Assembly (NCBI GenBank): GCA_026710325.1
Contig: JAPORH010000023.1
Coordinates: 1-41,622, forward strand
Source of the DNA: Litoreibacter sp.
GTDB taxonomy: Bacteria; Pseudomonadota; Alphaproteobacteria; Rhodobacterales; Rhodobacteraceae
Direction of reading: 5' to 3'
Length of the DNA: 41,622 nucleotides
In this document: piece by piece, positions 17,025 to 25,210 of the stretch
How positions within the stretch are numbered: position 1 is the stretch's first letter
How the letters are laid out: the number at the start of each line of letters is the position of its first letter
Position numbers and translations under genes: made by a program
Notes under the pieces: model-generated
Databases searched by the model: none
Seen by the model: only the letters and a program-made list of their open reading frames with translations
Told to the model about the DNA's origin: nothing

Positions 17025-18425
17025 ATGCTGTTCAGCGGCACCAGTTTTAACGAAAAATCGACCCGCAACGGCATTGTTCGCTTGCGGACGCTAATCATCT
17101 TGCGGTGGCTGGCCATTTTGGGCCAAGGCGGCACGATATACGTGGCAAGCGAGATTTTGCGGCTCGACATACCCATTGGGGCTTGCATGTTGGCGGTTGG
17201 CGCCTCGGTCATTTCCAACATCATTGCCATCGCAATCTACCCTGAAAACAGGCGGTTGACCGAACAAGAGGTGTCTCTCACTCTTATCTTTGATATCACC
17301 CAGCTCGCCTTTCTTGTCTTTTTGACGGGTGGTCTCAACAACCCGTTTGCACTGCTGATGTTGGCGCCCGTGACGGTATCCGCGATGACAGTGCGCGGGC
17401 GCGCGTCTCTTCTGATTTGCGGCCTGGCCGTCGTCTTGGTCAGCGCTCTCGGCCTCTATCACGTCCCACTACGCACGATGGAAGGGGCCATCCTGGAAAT
17501 GCCCTTGGTTTTTCTCGCAGGCTTCTGGGTCGCGATTATGATCGGCATCGGCTTTCTAGCGATCTATGCAGGGCGCGTTGCCTCGGAGACCTATGCGATG
17601 AGCCAGGCGCTTCTGGCCACGCAAATGGCGCTGGCGCGCGAGCAAAAGCTGACGGATCTGGGCGGTGTGGTCGCCGCAGCTGCGCACGAGCTTGGCACGC
17701 CGCTGGCCACCATCAAACTGGTCAGCGCTGAGCTGATGGAGGAGCTACAGGATGGCGACTTAAAAGACGACGCCAAACTCATTCGCGATCAGGCGGAGCG
17801 CTGCCGCGATATCCTGCAATCCATGGGACGTGCCGGGAAAGACGACCGCCACTTGCGCAACGTCCCCTTAAGTGCCCTGATCGAAGGGGCCGCAGAGCCT
17901 CATATCGACCGTGGGAAAGTGGTGAAATTTGACTACAGCTCCAGCGATGACACTCTGGCAAGAATGCCCATCGTTCGCCGTCAACCAGAGGTAATCCACG
18001 GCTTGCGCAACCTCATCCAGAATGCCGTTGATTTCGCAGAAGCTCAGGTCTGGATCGACGCCGCTTGGTCGGACGAGCACATCACCGTGCGCGTGGTGGA
18101 TGACGGGCGCGGATACCCGGTCGATCTGCTTGGCCGTATAGGTGATCCATTCATCCGTCGGCGCAAAGGCAAGCGCGACAGTGCGGCAAGGCCCGAATAT
18201 GAGGGAATGGGGCTCGGGCTCTTCATTGCTAAAACTCTGCTCGAACGCACAGGTGCTGAAGTCAGCTTCGCCAATGCCAGCCCTTCGTCACTCTCCCAAG
18301 ATGGAGATGGCGTCGCTCGCACCGGTGCCATCGCGGAGGTCCGATGGAAGACACAGGAGCTCTTGGCGGAGGTCCAAAGTGGTGACTCACGGGGCCTGGG
18401 GGAAAACACGTTGATCGAGATTTAA
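17025..18425 (+). CDS. regB: Redox sensor histidine kinase RegB (PrrB/ActS family)
   Basis: This 466-residue membrane kinase phosphorylates RegA. Six hydrophobic segments lie between about residues 25 and 182. The quinone-sensing motif GGLNNPF is at 102-108. The H-box AAAHELGTPLATI carries H221, and C260 in QAERCRDIL corresponds to the redox-active cysteine of R. capsulatus RegB (C265). N, G1 and G2 boxes follow: RNLIQNAVDFA, VVDDGRGYP and GMGLGLFIAKTLLERTG. All key residues are present, so the sensor looks functional. It is divergent from senC-regA, as in other members of the family. Confidence 0.97.
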   Translation: MLFSGTSFNEKSTRNGIVRLRTLIILRWLAILGQGGTIYVASEILRLDIPIGACMLAVGASVISNIIAIAIYPENRRLTEQEVSLTLIFDITQLAFLVFLTGGLNNPFALLMLAPVTVSAMTVRGRASLLICGLAVVLVSALGLYHVPLRTMEGAILEMPLVFLAGFWVAIMIGIGFLAIYAGRVASETYAMSQALLATQMALAREQKLTDLGGVVAAAAHELGTPLATIKLVSAELMEELQDGDLKDDAKLIRDQAERCRDILQSMGRAGKDDRHLRNVPLSALIEGAAEPHIDRGKVVKFDYSSSDDTLARMPIVRRQPEVIHGLRNLIQNAVDFAEAQVWIDAAWSDEHITVRVVDDGRGYPVDLLGRIGDPFIRRRKGKRDSAARPEYEGMGLGLFIAKTLLERTGAEVSFANASPSSLSQDGDGVARTGAIAEVRWKTQELLAEVQSGDSRGLGENTLIEI

Positions 18426-18438
18426 CGGGCCATTAACC
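18422..18438 (+). promoter_or_regulatory. Full CtrA-like box upstream of the PAS gene
   Basis: TTAA (18422-18425), seven bases, then TTAACC (18433-18438) exactly match the alphaproteobacterial CtrA consensus TTAA-N7-TTAAC. It overlaps the regB stop codon and lies about 55-70 bases before the start of the PAS protein gene, an expected distance for direct control. It is the only perfect match I saw in the intergenic regions of this window. Confidence 0.6.
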
Positions 18439-18492
18439 GAGATATGGAATCTTTCGGGCGTTTCTGCACCTTTTTCAGAAGGATACGCGCCC

Positions 18493-20058
18493 TTGCCCGC
18501 ACTGCTCCTGACCTCCGTTTTGGCGACATTTCTGATTGGGCTGGTTATGGGCGGGCTGTCATGTAGATACATTTCTGCGCGACGCCGACGGCGCGAGGTT
18601 GCGACGTCTGAGACCGCGCCGCAGGAACTTGTGTTTGAAGGGGATCAGCTTGTCAGCACCTCCGCCTCGGCACGCGTAGCCCTGTCGCCCGAGGACCTGG
18701 AAGACGGCCCTTTGCCAAGGCTCACCCAACGCTTGAGCGAGTTGTTCCCGCAGTTTTCCCTGGCCTTTGCTGCCGCGCGACGCGAAAGGACAAGCTTCGA
18801 GTTGACAGAAAAGACAACCACCGGCCCGATCAAAGTAACGGTCAATTGCGACGGGCGACTCTGCGCCTTCAAGATTGAGGGTCTGCCTGACCTGCTTGCC
18901 AGCCGTATCCTGTTGGATCGCGCCGTTTCGGAGGAAAATGAACGCGAGCTTGCGGTGCTGCGTGGAACTGTTTCCACTTCCCCGTCGATCATCTGGCGCG
19001 AAAACCGTCTGGGGGAGACTGATTGGGTCAACTCGTCCTACATGGCCCTTGTCGACAAGCTGGACGAGACGCCGCAAACCGGCTGGCCGCCTAGCAGGCT
19101 CTTTGAAGGCGCTTCGATCACCGTGCCGGGGGAGGCCCCGCATCCGCGCCGGTCCCCCATCACCTTGGCCGATGGCGCGACCCGTTGGTATGACGTGACC
19201 AGCTTCGGGCACAAAAACAGCACCCTTCACTTCGCCACCGATACGAGCAAAACCGTTCAGGCGGAGGAGGCACTGCGAAACTTCATGCAGACGCTGACAC
19301 AGACTTTTGCCTCCCTTCCTATTGGCTTGGCGATTTTTGACCGGACTCGCCAGCTTCAGCTTTTCAACCCAGCATTGCTGGATTTGACAACGCTTGAGCC
19401 GGAATGGCTCGCTTCCCGCCCGACGCTCTACGATTTCATCAATCGGTTGCGCGAAAAGCGCATGCTGCCGGAGCGCAAGGATTTTCGGGATTGGCGCGCA
19501 AAGATAAACGAGCTCGACAAGCTCGCGGTCAACGGCACCTATGCCGAGACCTGGGTGCTGCCAACCGGACAGACCTACAAGGTCACAGGCCGCCCGCATC
19601 CCGAAGGCGCCGTCGCTTTCCTGATCGAAGATATTTCCGCAGAGATTTCCCTTACACGCAAGTTCCGCCGAGAGCTCGAATTGAGCCAATCGCTACTCGA
19701 CAATCTGCCCGACGCGATTGCGGTCTTCGACGCAGATGGCAACCAGGTTCTTTCAAACGACGCTTATTGCACGCTTTGGGATATTGATCCGGAACTCGTG
19801 CTGGGGCAGGCCAGCATCGTCGAGGCCACGCGCCAATGGCAAGACAAAAGCCTGCCCACGCCTATTTGGGGCGACATTCGCGAATTTGTTGGCCATTCGG
19901 GTGATCGCGCCGAATGGTTTGGCACCGTCGATCTCGTTGACGGACGGCAATTGGTCTGCCAGCTGATGCCGCTCGCGGGTGGTGCTACGCTTGCCAGTTT
20001 TGCAGATGCAAAGGTCGTGACCCGACCGGCGATGGAATTCGCCCAGGCTGCGCTCTGA
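18493..20058 (+). CDS. PAS-domain membrane protein without a kinase domain
   Basis: This 521-residue protein has an N-terminal membrane anchor (about 2-24), a linker, and two or three PAS-like domains at about 140-255, 260-375 and 385-505. The last two contain LPIGLAIFDRTRQLQLFNPALLDL and LLDNLPDAIAVFDADGNQVLSNDAY. No histidine-kinase, GGDEF or EAL motifs follow, and it ends 24 residues after the last PAS strand. It may sense a ligand or redox state and act through partners. It starts with TTG 18493, with AAGGA at 18479-18483 nine bases upstream; no ATG lies in frame nearby. A CtrA-like box precedes it, and tsaE follows by 42 bp. Confidence 0.8.
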   Translation: MPALLLTSVLATFLIGLVMGGLSCRYISARRRRREVATSETAPQELVFEGDQLVSTSASARVALSPEDLEDGPLPRLTQRLSELFPQFSLAFAAARRERTSFELTEKTTTGPIKVTVNCDGRLCAFKIEGLPDLLASRILLDRAVSEENERELAVLRGTVSTSPSIIWRENRLGETDWVNSSYMALVDKLDETPQTGWPPSRLFEGASITVPGEAPHPRRSPITLADGATRWYDVTSFGHKNSTLHFATDTSKTVQAEEALRNFMQTLTQTFASLPIGLAIFDRTRQLQLFNPALLDLTTLEPEWLASRPTLYDFINRLREKRMLPERKDFRDWRAKINELDKLAVNGTYAETWVLPTGQTYKVTGRPHPEGAVAFLIEDISAEISLTRKFRRELELSQSLLDNLPDAIAVFDADGNQVLSNDAYCTLWDIDPELVLGQASIVEATRQWQDKSLPTPIWGDIREFVGHSGDRAEWFGTVDLVDGRQLVCQLMPLAGGATLASFADAKVVTRPAMEFAQAAL

Positions 20059-20100
20059 TCCAGCCTTGCGGGTGGCGCGCGTTGGCGTAAACTCGCGCGG

Positions 20101-20604
20101 ATGGACGCCGCACCGCTCGAAACGCACTCACTTTCTCTGACCCTTGAAGACCGAGGCGCGACTTTGCGGCTCGCAGAGGCCTTGGCACATTGCGCTAAGT
20201 CGGGGCTCGTGGTGTTGCTCGACGGGCCGGTTGGCGCGGGCAAAACGACCCTCGCGCGCCACGCCATACAGACCTTGCTGTCTCGCGCGGGCAGAATAGA
20301 AGATGTGCCCTCGCCTACCTTCACAATCGTCCAAACCTACGACACACCCGACTTTGAAACCTGGCATGCCGATCTCTACCGCTTGTCCTCCACCTCTGAA
20401 TTGGTCGAGCTGGGGCTCGACATTGCCTTCGAGACGGCGTTCTGCCTCGTCGAATGGCCAGACCGCCTTGGGGCGGAGACGCCCGAACACCTACGGATCC
20501 TGCTAAGCTATGGGGTTGCCGAGGATGCGCGGGAGGCCACGCTGAACGCAACAGGGGCAGCACGAGAAACGCTCGACCAATTGAAAAAAGTGCTGGTCGC
20601 ATGA
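20101..20604 (+). CDS. tsaE: tRNA threonylcarbamoyladenosine biosynthesis ATPase TsaE
   Basis: This 167-residue ATPase partners TsaD and TsaB in t6A formation. The Walker A motif GPVGAGKTT is at 42-50. The family blocks are SPTFTIVQTYD (about 71-81), HADLYRLSSTSELVELGLD and CLVEWPDRLG. The downstream gene amgK starts inside its stop codon (ATGA). The tsaE-amgK-murU order is widespread in proteobacteria. It stands 42 bp after the PAS protein gene. Confidence 0.95.
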   Translation: MDAAPLETHSLSLTLEDRGATLRLAEALAHCAKSGLVVLLDGPVGAGKTTLARHAIQTLLSRAGRIEDVPSPTFTIVQTYDTPDFETWHADLYRLSSTSELVELGLDIAFETAFCLVEWPDRLGAETPEHLRILLSYGVAEDAREATLNATGAARETLDQLKKVLVA

Positions 20605-21611
20605 CGAACCGGGCGGCACAGCTCAAAACCTTTCTGACGCTGGCTGGCTGGGGGCAAGCCTCACGCCACGCGCTGGCAGGTGACGCCTCCAACCGACGCT
20701 ACCTGCGTTTGGCCAATATCGATGGGGCGCGAGCGGTCCTGATGGACGCGCCGCCGGACACAGGCGAGGATATCGCGCCTTTCATCGCCATCGCCGAGCA
20801 TCTGACACGGCGCGGGTTCAGCGCCCCGGCATTGCTCGCCCGTGACGTGCGTGAGGGGTTCCTTCTGCTTGAAGACCTGGGTGATGACCTCTTTGCCCGC
20901 GTCCTGGAAGCCGACCCAAGCCAGGAGGGAGCGCTTTACACCGCCGCCACCGATGTCCTGATCCATCTCCACGCGCAAAAGCCGCGAGAGGGTTTGAAGA
21001 CTTACGGCCCATTTGAAATGGCAGAGGCCGCATGTCTTTCGCTCGATTGGTATGCGCGTTTCGCCGGCCAGCCTGCCGCGCAAACGGACCGATCCAGCTT
21101 CCGCGACCTCATTCAAACCATGTTGGACAAGGCGCAACCGTCAAGGCCGGTCATGGCCTTGCGGGACTATCACGCTGAAAATCTGATCTGGTTGCCGGGG
21201 CGGCACGGGTACCGACGCGTCGGCCTCCTCGATTTTCAGGACGCGATGCTCAGCCACCCGGCCTATGATCTTGTCTCGCTCCTGTATGACGCCCGCCGCG
21301 ATGTGAGCGAGGAGACGCGCACCATATGCCTCGAACGCTACATCTCGGCGACCGGCGCCAACCGCGACCAGTTTCTAAGCGCATCGTCTCTGTGTTCGGC
21401 GCAGCGCAATCTACGGATCATGGGCGTTTTCGCGCGGCTCAGCATCCGCGACGGCAAACCCAGCTACCCAGATCTGATGCCGCGGGTGTGGGGCAACCTA
21501 ATGCGAGATCTGGAGCACCCCGATCTCGCCCCACTCCAAGCGCTTATCGCCAAACACCTGCCTGCACCCGACGCAAAGATCATTAAGAAGATCAAAACCA
21601 CCCATGTCTGA
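20601..21611 (+). CDS. amgK: Anomeric MurNAc/GlcNAc kinase AmgK (APH-fold phosphotransferase)
   Basis: This 336-residue kinase of the aminoglycoside phosphotransferase fold begins MTNRAAQLKTFLTLAGWGQA. The ATG overlapping the tsaE stop was chosen; a longer frame upstream runs through tsaE in another frame. GDASNRRYLRL (28-38) forms the nucleotide lobe, LLLEDLGDDLFARVL follows, the catalytic loop is LRDYHAENLIWL with D189, and the metal loop is LLDFQDAML. AmgK phosphorylates MurNAc at C1 in the Pseudomonas-type recycling pathway. The adjacent murU supports this assignment over antibiotic resistance. It overlaps murU by eight bases. Confidence 0.88.
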   Translation: MTNRAAQLKTFLTLAGWGQASRHALAGDASNRRYLRLANIDGARAVLMDAPPDTGEDIAPFIAIAEHLTRRGFSAPALLARDVREGFLLLEDLGDDLFARVLEADPSQEGALYTAATDVLIHLHAQKPREGLKTYGPFEMAEAACLSLDWYARFAGQPAAQTDRSSFRDLIQTMLDKAQPSRPVMALRDYHAENLIWLPGRHGYRRVGLLDFQDAMLSHPAYDLVSLLYDARRDVSEETRTICLERYISATGANRDQFLSASSLCSAQRNLRIMGVFARLSIRDGKPSYPDLMPRVWGNLMRDLEHPDLAPLQALIAKHLPAPDAKIIKKIKTTHV

Positions 21612-22284
21612 GCCCAAGCGCGACATCATGATCTTTGCCGCGGGCTTCGGCACGCGCATGGCGCCGCTTACCGATGCCATGCCCAAACCACTCATCAAGG
21701 TTGCCGGGGTAACACTCATCGATCACGCCGTTGCAATGGCGCGTGGCCACACCAGAGAAATCCACGTCAACGCGCATTATCGGGCGGAGCAATTGGCAGA
21801 CCATCTGCCCGGTGATGTGGTTATCCACATCGAACACCCCGCAATCCTCGACACGGGCGGCGGGTTGAAAGCGGCCTTGCCACAGATGCGAGGCACCAGC
21901 GTTTTCGCCCTCAACTCGGACGCCGTCTTTACGGGTCCCAACCCGCTGCAGGTCCTTAACGATGCGTGGCAAGACCATATGGAGGCGCTGCTTCTACTGA
22001 TCCCGCTGGCCCGTACTGTTGGCTACACCCGGCCCGGAAGCTTCGTTCAAGATCAGGATGGCGCACTGGTCGTGGACGACGCAGGCCTGGCCTATACAGG
22101 CGCGCAGATAATACGGCGGGAGGTGGTAGAGCAGACGGAGGGTGACGTCTTCTCCTTGTGGAAAATCTGGGAGGTCTTGCTCGCCCGCAAGACCGCATTC
22201 GGCGTGGGCTACCCGGGCCAATGGGCGGATGTCGGCACGCCCGAAGGGATTACGCTTGCTGAAGAGATGTTGCGCAATGTTTGA
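21604..22284 (+). CDS. murU: MurNAc-1-phosphate uridylyltransferase MurU
   Basis: This 226-residue nucleotidyltransferase makes UDP-MurNAc from MurNAc-1-P, bypassing the fosfomycin-sensitive de novo step. The signature is IMIFAAGFGTRMAPLTDAMPKPLIKV (about 8-33), with a VNAHYRAEQLADHL segment, the metal-binding aspartate in FALNSDAVF and the C-terminal WADVGTPEGITLAEEML. It overlaps amgK by eight bases and addB by eight bases, so it sits in the middle of an overlapping gene chain. Confidence 0.88.
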   Translation: MSEPKRDIMIFAAGFGTRMAPLTDAMPKPLIKVAGVTLIDHAVAMARGHTREIHVNAHYRAEQLADHLPGDVVIHIEHPAILDTGGGLKAALPQMRGTSVFALNSDAVFTGPNPLQVLNDAWQDHMEALLLLIPLARTVGYTRPGSFVQDQDGALVVDDAGLAYTGAQIIRREVVEQTEGDVFSLWKIWEVLLARKTAFGVGYPGQWADVGTPEGITLAEEMLRNV

Positions 22285-25210
22285 ACCGCAAGATCGTCCT
22301 CGCGTATTTGGGCTCGCGCCCGGGATCGATTTTCCCAAAGCGTTGGTCGTGGGGTTAGTTGGTCGCATGAAAGACGCGCCGCCGGAGGAGCTAGCCCGCG
22401 TCGAGATTTACGTCAATACGGCCCGGATGCAGCGCCGTATCCGCCAACTTCTGGGCGACGCAGGTCCGCTTCTTTTGCCTCAGATCAAGCTGATAACAGC
22501 CCTGCATAGTGACCCGGCACTTGGCCTGGACCCGCCCGTTGACGGGCTCGCGCGCAGGTTGGAACTCGCGCAACTCACACGCAAACTGATTGACAGTGAC
22601 GCGAATTTTGCGGCAAGCGACGCAGCGTTCGACCTTGCTGACAGTCTCACATCTCTGATGGAAGAAATGCAAAGCGAAGGCGTGACGCTAGAGCAAATCG
22701 AGAAGCTAGATGTGGCCGGCCACTCCGCGCATTGGCAGCGTAGCCAAAGTTTTATCGCGCTGGTGCAACGCTATCTCGGACCCGACGCCGCCCCCGACAC
22801 CGAGACGCAGCAGCGCCGCGCTGTCGAACAATTGGCAAAACGCTGGCAGGAGACACCGCCCGATCACCCAATCCTCGTGGCAGGCTCCACTGGCTCGCGT
22901 GGGACGACGCGCGCTTTCATGCGTGCCGTCTCTCGCCTGCCGAAGGGGGCCGTTTTGCTGCCCGGTTTTGATGCCGACATGGCCGAACCGGTCTGGGACC
23001 AGCTCAGCGGCGACAACCCACATGAGGATCATCCGCAATACCGCTATTTCAATCTTATGGAAGAGTTGGGCCTGTCTCTCAAAGACATCCTTGACTGGAG
23101 CAACGACAAGCCACTTCATCCGGCGCGCAACAGGCTTGTCTCCCTCGCGTTGCGCCCCGCACCAGTGACAAACGCCTGGTTGGAGGAAGGACCAAAACTC
23201 AGCAATCTGAAAGAAGCAACGCAGGACGTTACGCTGATCGAGGCTCCGTCACCGCGGCAAGAGGTGCTCACCATAGCATTACGCCTGCGACGAGCCGCCG
23301 AACGGGGCCAAAAGGCGGCCCTTATTGCAACTGACCAAACACTCGCGCGTCGGGTTAAATCCGCGCTGAGCGCTTGGGGAATTACACCTGACGACAGTGC
23401 GGGCGACCGGCTTGATATGTCCCCGCCCGGCCGGCTTCTACGGTTGACGGCTGCGCTGATTGGCCAGCCCGTGGTACCGGCAAAGCTGCTCGCCATTCTG
23501 AAACACCCGCTCACCTGTGCCGCAGACCGCAGCGCGCATCTGCCGCGCGTCCGCGATCTTGAAATACAAAAGCTGCGCGGCGCAAGCCCCATCATCCGCC
23601 GCACCGATACGCTCGGCTGGGCCGAGGTCCGCGAAGCCAACGACCCCGGCACGCTCGCATGGCAGGCCTGGCTTTGGGATTGTATCGACAGACTGTCGCA
23701 ATGCCAAACGCGTGACCTCGAAACCATGGCGGACTTGCACGCGAAGGTGACGCTGCAGCTCACCCAAGGTCCAAATGCGGAAGGGCAGTTTCTCTGGGAA
23801 AAAGACGCAGGCGAAGCCGCGTTAAAGATGATGCGAAATCTCCAAAACGCAGCCCCCGCTGCGGGCTCGCATAGCGCCTCTGACTACGCGACGCTCCTGA
23901 CAAAACTGATGTCGAAGGAGGAAGTGCGGGAGCCCTTCCTGTCACGCCCCGACATCATGGTTTGGGGCACATTGGAGGCCCGGGTTCAAGGTGCCGATCT
24001 TGTTATTCTCGCCGGGCTGAATGACGGCACATGGCCACAACTCCCTGACCCTGACCCGTGGCTCAACCGTCAGATGCGCAAGGAAGCGGGGCTGCGCCTG
24101 CCGGACGCACGCATCGGGCTGTCCGCGCATGATTTCCAACAGGCGCTTGCGGCGGGCGAGGTCTGGCTGACACGTGCCCTGCGCGATGCCGAGGCGGAAA
24201 CCGTGCCGTCGCGCTGGCTCAACCGTCTGTCTAATCTGATGCAAGGGCTGGAAGGTGAGGGCTTAGCGGCCTTTGACGCCATGCGCGCCCGTGGTCAAGA
24301 CTGGCTCGCGCTTGCGCAAGACTACGACACGCCGCGGATTACGTTGGAACCTGCACGGCGCCCCTCCCCTCAGCCGCCTGTCGCAGCGCGCCCAAAGGAG
24401 CTGTGGGTCACACATATCGAGACTCTGATCCGCGATCCTTATGCGGTCTACGCGCGCCATATCCTCGGGCTCAAACCGCTCAAACCGCTACAGGCGCAGG
24501 CCGATGCCGCCATGCGCGGCGACGTCATTCACAAGATCCTGCAGGCTTTCGTGGCGGAATACCCAGGCGATCTCCCCGAAAATGGGGAACGCCTGCTTTT
24601 GGCCCGCGTCGAAGAATTCTTCGCCCGACACATCAGTTGGCCCGCCACGCGCGCGCTTTGGGTGGCGAAATTTGCCCGGGCCATCCCGTGGTTCATCCAA
24701 ACCGAGCGCATTCGCCGCACCCTCGCACTGCCCTCAGCTTTTGAGGCAGACGGCAAACGGTCGAGCGAAAAGCTGGACTTTGTGCTTCATGGCCGCGCCG
24801 ACCGGATCGACTGCGACGAAGCCGGGGCACTGGTGCTCTATGACTACAAAACAGGACAGCTTCCGACCGACAAAATTCGGGAGCATTTCAACAAACAACT
24901 CCCTCTGCTCGGCGCGATTGCGGCAAGTGCCGGGTTTGAGGGGTTCAAAACCCAGCAGGTCAAACAAGTGAGCTATATCGGCCTCGGCGCCAACCCAACG
25001 GAGATTGCATTGCCGACCGACCCTGAAGAACTTGACGATATCTGGGCCAAGTTCGAAGCCTTGATTACCGACTATTCCGACCCGGACAAGGGCTACACCT
25101 CCCGTCGCGCAGTCTACGAGGAACGCTGGTCGCAGGATTACGACCTGCTCGCCCGTTGGGGCGAATGGAGCCGGACAGATGAGGCATCACCGCAGAAGGT
25201 GGGCCCGTGA
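22277..25210 (+). CDS. addB: Double-strand break repair protein AddB, alphaproteobacterial type
   Basis: This 977-residue subunit of the AddAB helicase-nuclease processes DNA ends for RecA. The start MFEPQDRPRVFGLAPGIDFP at 22277 overlaps the murU stop; a longer frame begins in murU and was rejected. The C-terminal RecB-type nuclease is seen in MRGDVIHKILQAFV, LHGRADRIDCDEAGALVLYDYKTGQLP and an IREHFNKQLPLLGAIA block. The N-terminus has no GxxGxGK[ST] Walker A motif (APGIDFPKA instead), and the nuclease region lacks the four iron-sulfur cysteines of Bacillus AddB. Both are usual in the alphaproteobacterial form. It overlaps addA by GTGA. Confidence 0.93.
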   Translation: MFEPQDRPRVFGLAPGIDFPKALVVGLVGRMKDAPPEELARVEIYVNTARMQRRIRQLLGDAGPLLLPQIKLITALHSDPALGLDPPVDGLARRLELAQLTRKLIDSDANFAASDAAFDLADSLTSLMEEMQSEGVTLEQIEKLDVAGHSAHWQRSQSFIALVQRYLGPDAAPDTETQQRRAVEQLAKRWQETPPDHPILVAGSTGSRGTTRAFMRAVSRLPKGAVLLPGFDADMAEPVWDQLSGDNPHEDHPQYRYFNLMEELGLSLKDILDWSNDKPLHPARNRLVSLALRPAPVTNAWLEEGPKLSNLKEATQDVTLIEAPSPRQEVLTIALRLRRAAERGQKAALIATDQTLARRVKSALSAWGITPDDSAGDRLDMSPPGRLLRLTAALIGQPVVPAKLLAILKHPLTCAADRSAHLPRVRDLEIQKLRGASPIIRRTDTLGWAEVREANDPGTLAWQAWLWDCIDRLSQCQTRDLETMADLHAKVTLQLTQGPNAEGQFLWEKDAGEAALKMMRNLQNAAPAAGSHSASDYATLLTKLMSKEEVREPFLSRPDIMVWGTLEARVQGADLVILAGLNDGTWPQLPDPDPWLNRQMRKEAGLRLPDARIGLSAHDFQQALAAGEVWLTRALRDAEAETVPSRWLNRLSNLMQGLEGEGLAAFDAMRARGQDWLALAQDYDTPRITLEPARRPSPQPPVAARPKELWVTHIETLIRDPYAVYARHILGLKPLKPLQAQADAAMRGDVIHKILQAFVAEYPGDLPENGERLLLARVEEFFARHISWPATRALWVAKFARAIPWFIQTERIRRTLALPSAFEADGKRSSEKLDFVLHGRADRIDCDEAGALVLYDYKTGQLPTDKIREHFNKQLPLLGAIAASAGFEGFKTQQVKQVSYIGLGANPTEIALPTDPEELDDIWAKFEALITDYSDPDKGYTSRRAVYEERWSQDYDLLARWGEWSRTDEASPQKVGP

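Noticed and set aside
18559-19689. 376-codon frame on minus within the PAS gene
   Set aside because: Antisense shadow; the plus strand encodes recognisable PAS domains.
20454-20600. N-terminal extension of AmgK
   Set aside because: The extension is read from tsaE in another frame and has no family resemblance; the ATG in the tsaE stop fits.
22142-22276. N-terminal extension of AddB
   Set aside because: It lies within murU in another frame; the ATG at 22277 gives the family N-terminus.
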